Source of the DNA: Yponomeuta sedellus
Taxonomy: Eukaryota; Arthropoda; Insecta; Lepidoptera; Yponomeutidae
Length of the DNA: 64,000 nt
Direction: 5' to 3'
Assembly (NCBI GenBank): GCA_934045075.1
Contig: OW203740.1
Coordinates: 16,767,944-16,831,943, forward strand
Positions 10,862-20,344 of this stretch are shown here, piece by piece (the first letter of the stretch is position 1; each line of letters begins with the position of its first letter). The notes below the pieces were generated by a model. That model did not search any database. It was not told where the DNA came from and saw nothing but the letters and a program-made list of their open reading frames with translations. The position numbers were made by a program, and so were the translations under genes.

Positions 10862-11117
10862 ACAGGATTTGGTGATCTGTCAGGATCGTGGCAAGTGGCA
10901 GTCCCTGGTCTCTGCCTACCCCTCTGGGATACAGGTAGGCGTGAGGTTATGTATGTATGTATGTATGTATGTATGTATGTATGTATGTATGTATGTATGT
11001 ATGTATGTATGTATGTATGTATGTATGTATGTATGTATGTATGTATGTATGTATGTATGTATGTATGTATGTATGTATGTATGTATGTATGTATGTATGT
11101 ATGTATGTATGTATGTA
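10862..11117 (+). mobile_element. LINE 3' end with long (TGTA)n tail and 13-bp target-site duplication
   Basis: The first part (to about 10945) matches the end of the LINE ORF at 16460-17080: it encodes VICQDRGKWQSLVSAYPSGI. It is followed at about 10949-11117 by an uninterrupted (TGTA)n tract. TGTTAATCCTAGG occurs immediately on both sides (10849-10861 and 11118-11130). The microsatellite therefore lies inside the retrotransposed segment and is the element's 3' tail. Open frames rich in YVCM repeats here are artefacts of the tract. Confidence 0.9.
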
Positions 11118-11240
11118 TGTTAATCCTAGGCTCTAGACTGTAGGTTCTAAAAATAGTAGTCATAGTGGTCAAGATTTTTTTATGTTTACTTTTTGAAAAA
11201 AAAACTTATTATACATTTTTACATTTACAAACTGGAACAT

Positions 11241-11363
11241 GTATGCCCAGCGTGGGGATTATGGGCATTACCCCCCAATGATGGCACAACCTCGCGCTAT
11301 GGCGCTCATTAGGAGAGGGCTATGTCCAGCAGTGGTCTAATATAGCCTGAAGAAGAAGAAGAT
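11241..11363 (+). mobile_element. RTE-like LINE tail with 10-bp target-site duplication
   Basis: It encodes ALWRSLGEGYVQQWSNIA and a stop, then AGAAGAAGAAGA. ACTGGAACAT flanks it at 11231-11240 and 11364-11373, which places the ends exactly. It landed in the 3' region of the neighbouring family A SINE. The front part (GTGGGGATTATGGGCATTAC) is also seen at 48247-48270. Confidence 0.85.
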
Positions 11364-11373
11364 ACTGGAACAT

Positions 11374-11555
11374 ATATTGCTTCTGGCCCCACACTAGGAT
11401 ACCCTGTGTCGTGGGAACCAGAAACAGCGACATCACAAACATCCAAGACCAGGGGTTTTTTGTTTTTTGTCCCCAGCCGGGGATCGAACCCAGGACTTCT
11501 TGTATGGTAGACAGATGCGCTACCACTACGCCAAAGAGGTCGACACAAGTTACAC
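11374..11555 (-). mobile_element. tRNA-derived SINE, family A
   Basis: On the minus strand, box A (TTGGCGTAGTGGTAGCGCAT) and box B (GGGTTCGATCCCCGGC) form a tRNA-like head at about 11480-11555. A body follows with GTCTTGGATGTTTGTGATGT and CACGACACAGGGTATCCTAG. Related bodies occur at 10060-10175, 18735-18795, 18940-19015 and 44127-44330. Confidence 0.75.
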
Positions 11556-11759
11556 GATAATAGTACATTACACAACTTGGGTGGTAATACAAAGAAAGGC
11601 CGAGATCGCAGAAGTTCGCGGCCCGAGCTGCAAGCGAGGGACGTAAATATGCGATCGAGAGCTTTCTTTACAACCTCCCGTGTTGTGTACATCTTTTTTT
11701 GTCTACACTTGGCCAGAAAGCGGTTTTTTCCGTAATATTTTTTCACTATAAAATCGCGG

Positions 11760-11990
11760 TATAATTAAGCAGCCAATTTGCCCCGAAGTATCGCAGATTT
11801 CTCAAATAAAAAGAGTAGCACAAGTCGACGTCATTGCCTGTGCAATCGAATTTATTGGGGCGGAATTTTATCGAGATTATCACGAAACATCGTCGCCTTT
11901 GGGCCCATATTATTTGATTTCGCTTTAGCTTTTTAATCAATCGTTTACGCTGTGTAATATCATGAGGCCTCTTTGTGCCCGACAACAAAA
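11760..11990. repeat. Dispersed repeat, inverted partner at 27395-27620
   Basis: The segment is homologous over about 200 bp to the reverse complement of 27395-27620. Shared blocks include GATTGATTAAAAAGCTAAAG (reverse orientation) and AAAAAGAGTAGC/AAAAAAGTAGC. The open frames in the two copies lie on opposite strands of the repeat, so none is conserved and the element is probably non-coding. Confidence 0.65.
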
Positions 11991-11999
11991 GACGATGCC

Positions 12000-12655
12000 A
12001 ACCCCCGATTTCTGGTACAGTAACAATCTGTTAATATACTTTTAACGGCTGCATTTTTTTATAGGTGGAAGTTTTTTTGTCGTTTTCGTTTTAACTTGAC
12101 TTTAACACAGATAATATTAGCTTACATAATATTAATTACCTAGTTTACTATTATTTGACATGATTTTGTATATTTTTTTAAAGTAATGTCATTAATGTGT
12201 CTAAGAAAACTTAAGACATCTTAATACCTACAAGGCGCTCTCTCACCCAAAAATGTGTATGTCTAAAATGGCAAAGCATTTATCACACTAAATAAAATGT
12301 ACTATCTTTCAATACGCATCTTTGACAAATAAAAATCTTATCGTTATCTTATTTTTCACTGCATAACCTCTAGCGAAAGTCACTTGACAACATAAATGTT
12401 GAAATTCAACAAGAGACTTTAATTTTGTACAAGTCTCAATAATTTTATGTTAAACGAGTCTAATCACGATTAGCCCGAGTTAATCGAGATTAGACTTGTT
12501 TCAAATTTAACTATGTATGAGCATCGCGGAACATAAAGCAATATACTACTCTGGATAAGAAAGAGAACGAGACGGAAAAGATAAATAGAAAGAGAGAAAG
12601 CGAGCGAAAAGGCAGACTGCGCTGATTACGTCACTCGTTACTGGCAGCCATCACG
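12000..12655. other. A+T-rich sequence with a small hairpin
   Basis: AGTCTAATCACGATTA (about 12458) and TAATCGAGATTAGACT are inverted with one mismatch around a 7-base loop. No gene or family is recognised in the rest. Confidence 0.5.
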
Positions 12656-12911
12656 CATCATTAACATTACACACGAAACGAGCAGAATCGAATACCGCGG
12701 AATAAACTCATTTCGGAGCAGCCCAGCATTGCCGTATTGCGTCGTTGTCATTGATGGCGCAAAGTGAATGCGGAGTATAGACTGTGTAACAGAATCGACA
12801 CTGGGAGAGAATATCGTATAAATATATAAAAATACTTCGTATTTATGCATGAAGGATGTTGTTTTGTAAAGTGATGCCCTCAATTAATACTACAGTAAAA
12901 ACTAACAAAAG

Positions 12912-12946
12912 TCTTTGCCTGCCCCTTTGGCATGCAGGCGTGAAGT

Positions 12947-12980
<34 letters not shown>

Positions 12981-13242
12981 TGTATGTATGTATGTATGTA
13001 TGTATGTATGTATGTATGTATGTATGTATGTATGTATGTATGTATGTATGTATGTATGTATGTATGTATGTATGTATGTATGTATGTATGTATGTATGTA
13101 TGTATGTATGTATGTATGTATGTATGTATGTATGTATGTATGTATGTATGTATGTATGTATGTATGTATGTATGTATGTATGTATGTATGTATGTATGTA
13201 TGTATGTATGTATATATGTATGTATGTATGTATGTATCTATC
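12912..13242 (+). mobile_element. Very short LINE 3' end with (TGTA)n tail
   Basis: TTTGCCTGCCCCTTTGG..GCAGGCGTGAAGTTAT matches the last ~35 bp of the LINE at 16460-17080 with several substitutions. A tract of about 285 bp of (TGTA)n with one TATA interruption near 13212 follows. It sits inside the 220-bp satellite, with diverged copies of the satellite block GATGT.GTTTTGTAAAGT on both sides (12855 and 13243). Confidence 0.8.
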
Positions 13243-13862
13243 GATGTGGTTTTGTAAAGTAATAGTGACGCCTTCAATTAACATTGCAGACAAAATGAAC
13301 AGAATCGAATACCGCGGAATAAACTCATTTCGGAGCAGCCGAGCATTGCCACATTGCGCCGTTGTCATTGATGGCGTAAAGTGAATGAGGAGTAAAGACT
13401 GCAACAGAATCGACACTGGAAGAGAATATAGTACAAATATTATTTCGTATTTATGTATGAAGAATGTTGTTTTGTAAAGTGATAGTGATGCTCTCAATTT
13501 ACACTACAGGCAAAATGAACTGAATCGAATACCGCGGAAAAACTCATTTCAGAGCAACCGAGCATTGCCGTATTGCGCGTTGTCATTAATGGCGCAAAGT
13601 GAATGAGGAGTACAGACTGTGTAACAGAATCGACACTGGAAGAGACTATTGGAGAAATATATATTTCTTATTTATGTATTGAATATGTTGTTTTGTAAAG
13701 TGATAGTGATGCCTTCAATTAACACTACAGACAAAATGAACAGAATCGAATACCGCGGAATAAACTCATTTCGAAGCAGCCCAGCATTGCCGTATTGCCT
13801 CGTTGCCATTGATGGCGCAAAGTGAGTGAGGAGTGTGTAACAGAATCGACACTGTGAGCAAA

Positions 13863-14035
13863 AATCGTTTATCAAATCAAATCAATCACATCAAATCAAT
13901 TTATTTTTAACGTAAAGAATTTGCTGAATGTCAATGTAAAATATAAGCCGCTGCCTTTGGGCCGTATTGTAGTGAAGAAAAATGCAGCGGCAAAAAAAAC
14001 TCCACTCTCACTATCTTTTCTCGTCATCTTAAGCC
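13863..14035 (-). repeat. LINE 3' untranslated fragment, (TTTGAT)-tailed
   Basis: On the minus strand this reads GGAGTTTTTTTTGCCGCTGC, TTCTTCACTACAATACGGCC, then ends in repeated TTTGAT. The combination of CTTCACTACAATACGGCC and a GATTTGATTT tail is common in lepidopteran LINE ends. A related scrap is at 1-45. It interrupts the 220-bp satellite. Confidence 0.6.
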
Positions 14036-14532
14036 AAATACATCATTTGCCACCTGTATGTATACCTAATAAGATTTCATGATTGCCATCATTTATTTGA
14101 TAATTATATATTTAGTATTTATGTATGAAGGATGTTGTTTTGTAATGATATCCTCAATTAACACAACAGACAAAACGAACACTCGAATACCGCGGAATAA
14201 ACTAGTTTCGGAGCAGCCAAGCATTGCCGTATTGCGTCGTTGTCATATACTGTGTAACAGAATCGACACTGGGAGAGAAAATCGTATAAAAATATATTTA
14301 GTATTTATTTATGAGAGATGTTGTTTAATAAAGTGATAGTGATGCCCTCAATTAACACTACAGATAAAATGAACAGAATCGGATACCGCGGAATGAAGTA
14401 ATTTCGGAGCACTCGAGTCTATCAGTGAAGAGAATACCGCGGAATAAACTCATTTTGGACTGCCGTGCATTGCCGTATTGCGTCGTGATCATTGATGGCG
14501 CAAAGAGGAGTATAGACTTTGCGTTACAGAAT

Positions 14533-15896
14533 CTCATCTAGGCCCTTGTTCTACTGCGCTTACTTGCACGATATCTCCGCATGCTTTCATAATTCACAGC
14601 ATTTGCTGTATGCAGATGACAAAAAAGTTTTCATTTCTTATACTCGGAAAGTAGTGTTGTTTTGATCTGATTATTGGGTGGAAAAAGCTGCTTCTCTCCA
14701 TAGGGAGGGAAAAACTCATACAAATTACTTCCCAGCCGGAATGAACTTTAAAAATAGAACTACTGTCAGCTGTGAAGAGTTTTATGTAATAAATAGGCTT
14801 TTTAAAAAAAACTAATAAAAAAAATGCTGCGGCCATGTCAGTTTCTAAACAGCCAGTGTGAACTTAGCGCAAACTTTTTTGAGCGGAATAAGCCGCAACA
14901 ATTACGCGGTGAGTTCCATATTTAAAATTTACAAAGTCGACATAAATTGGCGGGTACTAATCTTTAATAGTATCTGTGACGGAATTAAAAAAAATAGGTA
15001 GTAATCTTTTATGCTAAGATTTGAATATTAAAAATGAGTTTTTATTTTCCTCATATTCGAAATGAAAAGTAGAGTGTTTAAAACACGGGTAAAAGAATCA
15101 ATTTCTACTCGGACTAATAGCCGCCCTCACTGCGCTCGGGCATCTAAATACCTCGGGAATTGATTCTTTCTACCCTCGTTTAACAATCTACTTTTACATA
15201 CGCGTACGTTCCGTCACTGATTGTAAATCGTTACAGAAAAAACTAGATGAATTGGTAGCATATTACAATAAGAATAAAATTACAGTTAGTGTCGGTAAAT
15301 GCCAATGTATTTCATTTACAAGGAAAGGAAATTGTATTTTATTTTCCTTGTAAATGCTTTTTTCATCACATTGAGTCGATAGCACTTAAAGCCTACAGAA
15401 ATTTGGGCTTTGTCATGTTTGTAAGGCATTCACAGATTGGGCTAGCCTAAAAATTGTTTATATCGCCAACGTTCGCAATATTCTCGAATATGCATCGTCT
15501 ATATGGACGCTACATTATATAATTTACATTGACAAGCTAGAGCGTATTCAGAAACTCTTCCTCCAGCATTTAAATTACCGAGAGGGTAGATATTTCCAAA
15601 CATACTTGGATGTATGCCGCTATTATGATTAGATCACGTCTTATGGGTCTTTTCTATTATATTGTGAGAGCTGGATAGTCCGCAGCTTTTGGCTTGTGTG
15701 GGTTTTTGGGCACCGCCGCCAAGATGGACACGTCACACTCAGTGCTTTAATGTTCCCACGCATTCAAATAAATACAGTAATAATGCTGTGTTAACCCGTC
15801 TGCCTAGAACATATGGTAAAATTTTTGGTGATTTCGACATCTTTGATGAATCAAAATCTAGTTTCAAAACGAAAATAAGAATATCCTTACGATAAC
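14533..15896 (+). pseudogene. Jockey/CR1-type LINE reverse transcriptase, decayed and interrupted
   Basis: The first part (about 14533-14650) encodes RPLFYCAYLHDISACFHNSQ and then LLYADDKKVF, the reverse-transcriptase catalytic motif YADD with its upstream context. The frame resumes at about 15206 with SVTDCKSLQKKLDELVAYYN. The C-terminal region follows (YRNLGFVM near 15400; CFNVPTHSNKYSNNAVLTRL near 15740-15800), ending at a stop near 15893. In between, about 555 bp (14651-15205) is an insertion with no RT homology. Frameshifts and stops occur between blocks. The element would have copied LINE RNA at the chromosome; this copy is dead and 5'-truncated. Confidence 0.8.
14651..15205. mobile_element. 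Insertion splitting the LINE RT domain, with foldback end
   Basis: This lies exactly between two RT segments that should be adjacent. Its right half has an inverted repeat: AAAAGTAGAGTGTTTAAAAC..AAAGAATCAATT (about 15064-15104) pairs with a near reverse complement at about 15158-15198. The middle is TACTCGG..CCTCGGG. No clean target-site duplication was identified, so its class is uncertain (foldback or MITE). Confidence 0.5.
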
Positions 15897-15935
15897 GTAG
15901 ACCCTTGATATATATTTATATGTGTATATATAATT

Positions 15936-15997
15936 TCTTCTTCTTCAGGCTATATTATGTAGTCCACTGCTGGACATAGCCCTTCCCTAATGAGTAT
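15936..15997 (-). repeat. RTE-like LINE tail
   Basis: On the minus strand: GGAAGGGCTATGTCCAGCAG, a truncated ..GYVQQW.. coding end, then GCCTGAAGAAGAAGAA. Confidence 0.75.
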
Positions 15998-16281
15998 AGT
16001 ATGAGTAGGTATATTACATGTTTATACCATGTATATTTATGTAGATGTATGTATGGTTGTACATGTGTGTGTGTGCATTTGTATGTATGTGTGCGTATAC
16101 GCGCATATATATCTTTTCTTTTTATATATTTTACAGGATGAAACATCTATCTAAATATACATTGTATTTGTACATCTATGCAATATCCTACGCATATGAG
16201 TTGACATATGAGTTGACTCACTGAATTTTTACAATGTCGTTCTCTTTAGTTCTAAGTAATAAGTACAAACAGCCGCGGTTG

Positions 16282-17221
16282 ATACATACATACATACATA
16301 CATACATACACACATACATACATACATACATACATACATACATACATACATACATACATACATACATACATACATACATACATACATACATACATACATA
16401 CATACATACATACATACATACATACATACATACATACATACATACATACATACATAACCTCACGCCTGTATCCCAGAGGGGTAGGCAGAGACCAGGGACT
16501 GCCACTTGCCACGATCCTGACAGATCACCTTCGTTTCATCAACGTTCGTAAGTCGTTGCATGCACGCGCGCCGGTTCCGGGTACTTTCTATCTTTCCCTT
16601 TGCTAATACATCCCCTATTTGGTCGATGTAAGTCCGTCTGGGACGTCTCTTACCAGCACTTCCACTCACATTCGCAATATATATTTGTTTCGTCAATCTT
16701 TCTTCCTTCATCCTCTCCACATGTCCAAACCAACGCAACATTCCTTTCTCAATTCTAGTCACTATTTTCTCTTTCAGTCCACAACGTTCTCTAATCAGAT
16801 TATTGCGTATCCTGTCATTAAAAGTACTACACATACTTCTCAAGGACCTCATTTCAACTGCATTAATTCTACTTTCTTGCTTCTTTTGCCACACCCAAGT
16901 CTCGCTATCATACATGAGTGTTGGGACCAGCACGCAACAATGAATAGCCAATCTATCTCTTTTGGAGATGTTTCGGCTGCACACAATGGAGTGCAAGGCA
17001 CCGTTTACACAATTTCCCGCTTTTACTCTTCTTTCTATATCACCTTCACACTTTCCATCCCTCGTAAACAGGCTTCCCAAATAGACAAATCTCTTTCGCC
17101 TCTAATCGTTATCTTGCACTCAGTCATTTCATCATCTTTTTCAAAGACCAGTTTTACTCACATTCATGTTCATACCTTTCCTTTTAAAAGCCTCATCCAT
17201 TACCGTGATTTGTGTCTGCAA
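16282..17221 (-). pseudogene. TGTA-tailed LINE, ORF2 C-terminal half
   Basis: The minus-strand frame at 17080-16460 encodes about 206 residues of a non-LTR retrotransposon ORF2 C-terminus: MGSLFTRDGKCEGDIERRVK, LVPTLMYDSETWVWQKKQES, EMRSLRSMC, RERCGLKE, GMLRWFGHVERM, RLTKQIY and VSAYPSGIQA before the stop. This TLMYGSETW..RCLR..GHV.R pattern is the conserved tail of LINE reverse transcriptases. Upstream to about 17220 homology continues (MDEAFKRKGMNMNVSKT) but across at least two frameshifts. The 3' end is a (TGTA)n tract, seen on the plus strand as (TACA)n at 16282-16454. This is the most complete family member here; clade not assigned. Confidence 0.85.
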
Positions 17222-17267
17222 TTATGAATATGTTAATTATGAATATGTTAATTATGAATATGTTAAT
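17219..17267. repeat. 15-bp unit repeated three times at LINE 5' truncation point
   Basis: AATTATGAATATGTT occurs three times in a row, immediately beyond the last base of LINE homology. It may be filler made when the insertion was joined. Confidence 0.85.
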
Positions 17268-18083
17268 TCCATTGTGATAATTTTGTTATGTAAATCCAAA
17301 TGTTCTTCTGATTGTCAGTAAAAACCAGTTAGCTTTAAATCTAATTCATCTTATTATTTGTAAAAATGCCTCGTGTATAAGACGTGCGTTTTCCAATAAA
17401 CAATAAAAAAAAAGGAACGCCGTAAGATTTATTTTTGTTTTATTTGCTTCAATTACGTATTTCCGGCTTTGTAGACTCCGATCTTTAATTCGGTGTAAAA
17501 ATTCATTAACTCAGCGCTATAATTTGCCCTTCAAAGGTGGTCACGTGGTAATTAAACCCATAATCTGTCTTTCTCTCTCTGAGAGAAAGAGTGTGCCCTG
17601 CAAATAACGTTTACAGGTAAAATAAAAAAAAAACAATGGAAGTATCCTAAAGCACAGTTTTGTCTGTAATTTTTTTCTCCACAATGATATGGACTTTGAA
17701 ATGGACACCTAGTTTTACTTGAAGCGTTCAATAAGTTACAATTTCTATATTGTTTTGAAACAAACCAAAGTATTTTACTTCGGTTTCATTCAATTCAAAT
17801 TGAAATATTCAGCCCAGGCTCACAAATTTACCTACTATCCGCGTGACTTAGGAGTTGCGCAGTCTAGAGGTAACCATGTATATAGTTGCTTAACTCACAA
17901 GCACCCACCGGGAACGTGATTAACTGAACTTCGTGTGACACCACAAGACAAATTGTCATGTCTTCTCGTAAATGCCTGTGCATTGTCACGTCAACAAGTG
18001 TCAAGGTACCTATTCCATTGCCCATTACATACTAGAAACAGCATACATGCTTTGTGTAACTAAAGTAAACCATACAATACCTT
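17268..18083. other. No recognised feature
   Basis: A+T-rich. A small palindrome CTTTCTCTCT/GAGAGAAAG lies near 17570. No gene or family recognised. Confidence 0.45.
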
Positions 18084-18392
18084 TTAAAAACCTATTTAGA
18101 GGCTAAAAATTTTACCGGTACAGCGATATCATTTCGATGTGAAACCTAACCTGCAAAGTAGGTACTCGGGGCTGCAAGTGATGCAAATAACTTCAGCCTG
18201 TAACTAATATAGAGCGTATTGTAAAGAGGTTCGAAATTTCACTGAGGCCGGTACTTGCCCATTAGCTCAGTTGGGAGAGCGCTGGCACGGTTAACCAGAA
18301 TTCGCAGGTTTGAGTCCCAGCATAGGTGGAATTTTTATCCTCTGAATAGCTTTTTAAAATTATCCTTAGCACGGGTTAGTGCAATAAAAAAG
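18084..18392 (+). mobile_element. SINE-L copy with inverted tail scrap at its 5' side
   Basis: From about 18116 it reads as SINE-L: GGTACAGCGATATCATTTCG, CTCGGGGCTGCAAGTGATGC, GAGGTTCGAAATTTCAC, the tRNA-like CCCATTAGCTCAGTTGG, and box B (CAGGTTTGAGTCCCAG). It ends TCCTTAGCACGGGTTAGTGC. At 18084-18112, AAAAACCTATTTAGAGGCTA is the family's 3' region in reverse orientation, so the copy is partly inverted. Confidence 0.8.
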
Positions 18393-18529
18393 AATTTAAT
18401 AAAGTACCTGAAAGCCTGTACTTTATTATATTATAGTGTCCATAAATAAAACTACTACTTATCAATAACAAAAATTTAAAACAGTACTTTTTTTTAAAGA
18501 CTCACTGAATTTTTAGTCTACCAATATCA

Positions 18530-19075
18530 CATCTGCTTACTATGCCGGAAGTAGCGAGTTTGATTTCCACTGGGTGCCGCCGTATAATTGAACAAAAATG
18601 ATTAGGGTCATTTTTGTTCAATTATACGGCGGCCCTGTTACCCTTTGCTATGATTACAAAAATGACTAGACCTTATTATTCAGCATTCGTTATTTATTCC
18701 CTTATGCATTTTTTTGAAGTTTTTACATTAATAACTTCCACACTACACAACTACTTGTCCTGGTCCCAAATTAGGATATCCTGTGCTATGATAACAAAAA
18801 TGACTAGGGTCATTTTTGTTCAATTATACGGCGGCCCTGTTACCCTGTGCTATGATAACAAAAATGACTGGGGTCATTTTTGTTCAATTATGCGGCGGCC
18901 CTGTTACCCTGTGCTATGATAACAAAAATTACTAGGGTCATATTTGTTATCATAGCACAGGGTATCCTATTTTGGGACCAGGACAAGTAGTTGTGTAGTG
19001 TGGAAATTATTAATGTAAAAACTTCAAAAAAATGCATAAGTGAATTAATAACGAATGCTGAATAATCAGGTATTT
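18530..19075. repeat. Composite foldback element with nested palindromes
   Basis: Left arm 18671-18810 and right arm 18936-19072 are inverted copies of about 135 bp with high identity; they share ATTCAGCATTCGTTATT and TGTGTAGTGTGGAA. Between and beside them a block with AACAAAAATGAC/GTCATTTTTGTT palindromes and CGGCGGCCCTGTTACCCTGT recurs three times, at a period of about 65-70 bp. An additional hairpin (CCGCCGTATAATTGAACAAA and its complement) is at about 18580-18634. Arm sequence is related to family A SINE tails. Confidence 0.85.
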
Positions 19076-19252
19076 TATTGCTCAAGCAAATATTTTGTAA
19101 AAATGTTTTGAGGTAAAAGTTATAGTGGATACTTGAATTAATTATAATACTACATTATATAGTAAGCATAAATAGAGTGGGTAAAAAGAAAATTTGTATA
19201 AAAGCGAAGCGATACGCAACATTTATTCAATGAGTCAGACAACAGCCAAATT

Positions 19253-19466
19253 TAAAAACCTATTTAGAAGCTAAAAATTTCACCCATGCCGGGATTCGAA
19301 CCCGCAACCTCTGGCTATCCGTGCCAGCGCTCTACCAATTGAGCAGTTGCTCAATTGGTAGAGCGCTGGCATGGAATCCCGGCATGGGTGAAATTTTTAG
19401 CTTCTAAATAGGTTTTTAAATTTGTTCCTTAGCACGGGTTAGTGCATTAAAAATAAAAATAGTGTA
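19253..19466. mobile_element. Palindromic SINE-L insertion with one 12-bp target-site duplication
   Basis: Left half (19253-19346) is SINE-L in minus orientation from its 3' body back to GAGCGCT..AATTGAGCA. The right half (19347-19466) is SINE-L in plus orientation from TGCTCAATTGGTAGAGCGC to the ATTAAAAATAAAAATAGTG tail. The right arm lacks about 30 bases around the anticodon-like and box-B regions. AACAGCCAAATT flanks the whole at 19241-19252 and 19467-19478. Both halves were therefore inserted as one event. Confidence 0.88.
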
Positions 19467-19983
19467 AACAGCCAAATTGTATTATTTAACTTTCATATTG
19501 TGCGTTATTAGTACAGCACTGACAACCGACTATGCCAAGCATGACTACACCATTTTGTTACCACCATTGAGTCCGCGATTTTCAAATTTCCAGCCAACCA
19601 AACCCCGAAAGTTAATCTTTTATGAAATTAATTCAAGATTTAATCGTATTTCCGGTAAATTCTCCATTAATTTATGTAGGTGTCAAACTTTTAAAAGATC
19701 GTCAGTTGATTTAAGCGGTCTGATTCCCCGCCAAAACTGTCGTCGAGGAATCGCAGGTTTGTCGGAGGGGGGCGGGTGGAAGAAGACAATCGTGAGGGCA
19801 ATATACAAATTCATTCGATAGCGGACTGTCCGATGAGTGAGTCAATATTTTTGATTTGCTGCAAAAACTTTTAAGTCCAATCTATTATTTTACTATGCTT
19901 ATAAATTTTGTTGGTATCGATAATTGAAATTCAAAAATTTTGTCACATTTTGTCAAAATCTGATATTATTAAAAGTATAATGA

Positions 19984-20341
19984 TATACACGATACGCAAT
20001 AGTCTGATTAGAGAACGTTGTGGACTGAAAGAGGATGTAGCGATGAGAATTGAGAAAGGAATGTTGCGGTTTAAAGATGTGGAGAGGATGAAGGAAGAAA
20101 GATTGACGAAACAAATAAATATTGCTGATGTGAGTAGAAGGGCCGATAAGGGACGTCCCAGGTGGACATACGTCGACCAAAAAGGGAATGTATTAGCGAA
20201 GGGGAAGATAAAAAGTATCTCGAACCGGCGTGCGCGCATGCGACGACTTATGAACGTTGATGAAGCTAAGGTGATCTGTCAGAATCGTGGCAAGTGGCTG
20301 TCCCTGGTCTCCGCCTACCCCTCTGGGATACAGGCGTGAGG
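19984..20341 (+). pseudogene. TGTA-tailed LINE family, 5'-truncated, tail absent
   Basis: It encodes IRNSLIRERCGLKEDVAMRI, ERLTKQINIADVSRRADKGR and VSAYPSGIQA before the stop, colinear with 16460-16870. The 3' end stops at GGCGTGAGGTGATATC with no (TGTA)n. TGATAT occurs near both ends (about 19980 and 20342) and could be a short target-site duplication. Confidence 0.85.
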
Positions 20342-20344
20342 TGA

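Larger units (their letters stand above)
12656..14530 (+). repeat. Satellite-like array, about 220-bp unit, interrupted
   Basis: A unit containing ATACCGCGGAATAAACTCAT, GCATTGCCGTATTGCG, GATGGCGCAAAGTGAATG, CAGAATCGACACTGG and GATGTTGTTTTGTAAAGTGA repeats. ACCGCGG falls at about 12694, 13311, 13531, 13752, 14189, 14384 and 14435. Undisturbed spacing is 220-221 bp. The array is broken by a (TGTA)n-tailed LINE end at 12912-13242 and a LINE 3' fragment at 13863-14035, and its last units are truncated. Confidence 0.85.

Noticed and set aside
10784..11172. Open frames with YVCM or IHTY repeats on both strands
   Set aside because: They are translations of the (TGTA)n tract; all frames of this repeat are open. 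Same for 12843-13497 and 16218-16551.
18255..18330. tRNA gene in plus orientation
   Set aside because: Same SINE-L core, further mutated (CAGGTTTGAGTCCCAG).
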